This document shows positions 61,541 to 64,000 of a stretch of DNA of 64,000 nt, piece after piece; within the stretch, counting starts at the first letter, position 1, and each line of letters begins with the position of its first letter. The position numbers and the translations under genes were made by a program. Origin of the DNA: Prototheca cutis (lineage: Eukaryota > Chlorophyta > Trebouxiophyceae > Chlorellales > Chlorellaceae); contig BCIH01000003.1 of NCBI GenBank assembly GCA_002897115.2, positions 919,881 through 983,880 on the forward strand, in the 5' to 3' direction. The notes below the pieces were generated by a model. That model did no database searches. It was not told the DNA's origin and saw only the letters and a list, made by a program, of their open reading frames with translations.

Positions 61541-64000
<2,460 letters not shown>

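Overview
The window looks like nuclear DNA from a GC-rich green alga, possibly a trebouxiophyte; the species is an inference. The evidence is many short, phase-consistent introns (GT-AG, usually GTGAG or GTGCG donors, plus several GC-AG), together with plant-lineage genes: MLO, a four-EF-hand CDPK, FRO-type ferric reductases, plastid FabZ, SQD1 and a TIC236/TamB-like protein. Exons were joined by hand from splice sites and reading phase. There is one 905-base gap (26452-27356) and many single-base Ns, most of which keep frame.

Layout. 448-1560(-): small tail-anchored hypothetical protein. 2030-3187(+): 3-hydroxybutyrate dehydrogenase-like SDR. 4033-7538(+): MLO. 7826-12844(-): ~1,477-aa protein with a TACC-like C-terminal coiled coil. 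13324-16013(-): GATA zinc finger plus TFIIS N-terminal domain. 16823-18869(-): DUF707-type glycosyltransferase-like protein. 19431-20972(-): ubiquitin-like plus LRR protein. 21262-22585(-): FabZ. 22977-25431(-): CDPK. 25893-26451(+): ASCH-like protein running into the gap. 27357-28084(-): unidentified partial gene, with a decayed copy of its 5' exon next to it.

28964-38459(-) holds two tandem ferric reductases that share intron positions and heme ligands, a likely iron-uptake locus. Next come a two-RRM hnRNP-like protein (38693-41716, -), a very large TIC236/TamB-like gene (42704-54012, +) with a ~640-aa low-complexity insert, an unidentified gene with an in-frame TAG (55245-57199, +), a REXO-type exonuclease (57893-60846, +) and SQD1 (61541 to past the window end, +).

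This is mostly ordinary chromosomal sequence rather than an operon-like system; FabZ, SQD1 and TIC236 all serve the plastid but are not clustered. The most notable signals are in the introns: repeated T(n)G(n) tracts just after donors and C(n)A(n) tracts just before acceptors, and a high number of GC-AG introns, four of them forced by reading frame. The GATA/TFIIS-N fusion, the TACC-like protein and the stop codon inside a long coding frame also deserve a check. I found no CRISPR array, rRNA, tRNA or recognisable transposase.
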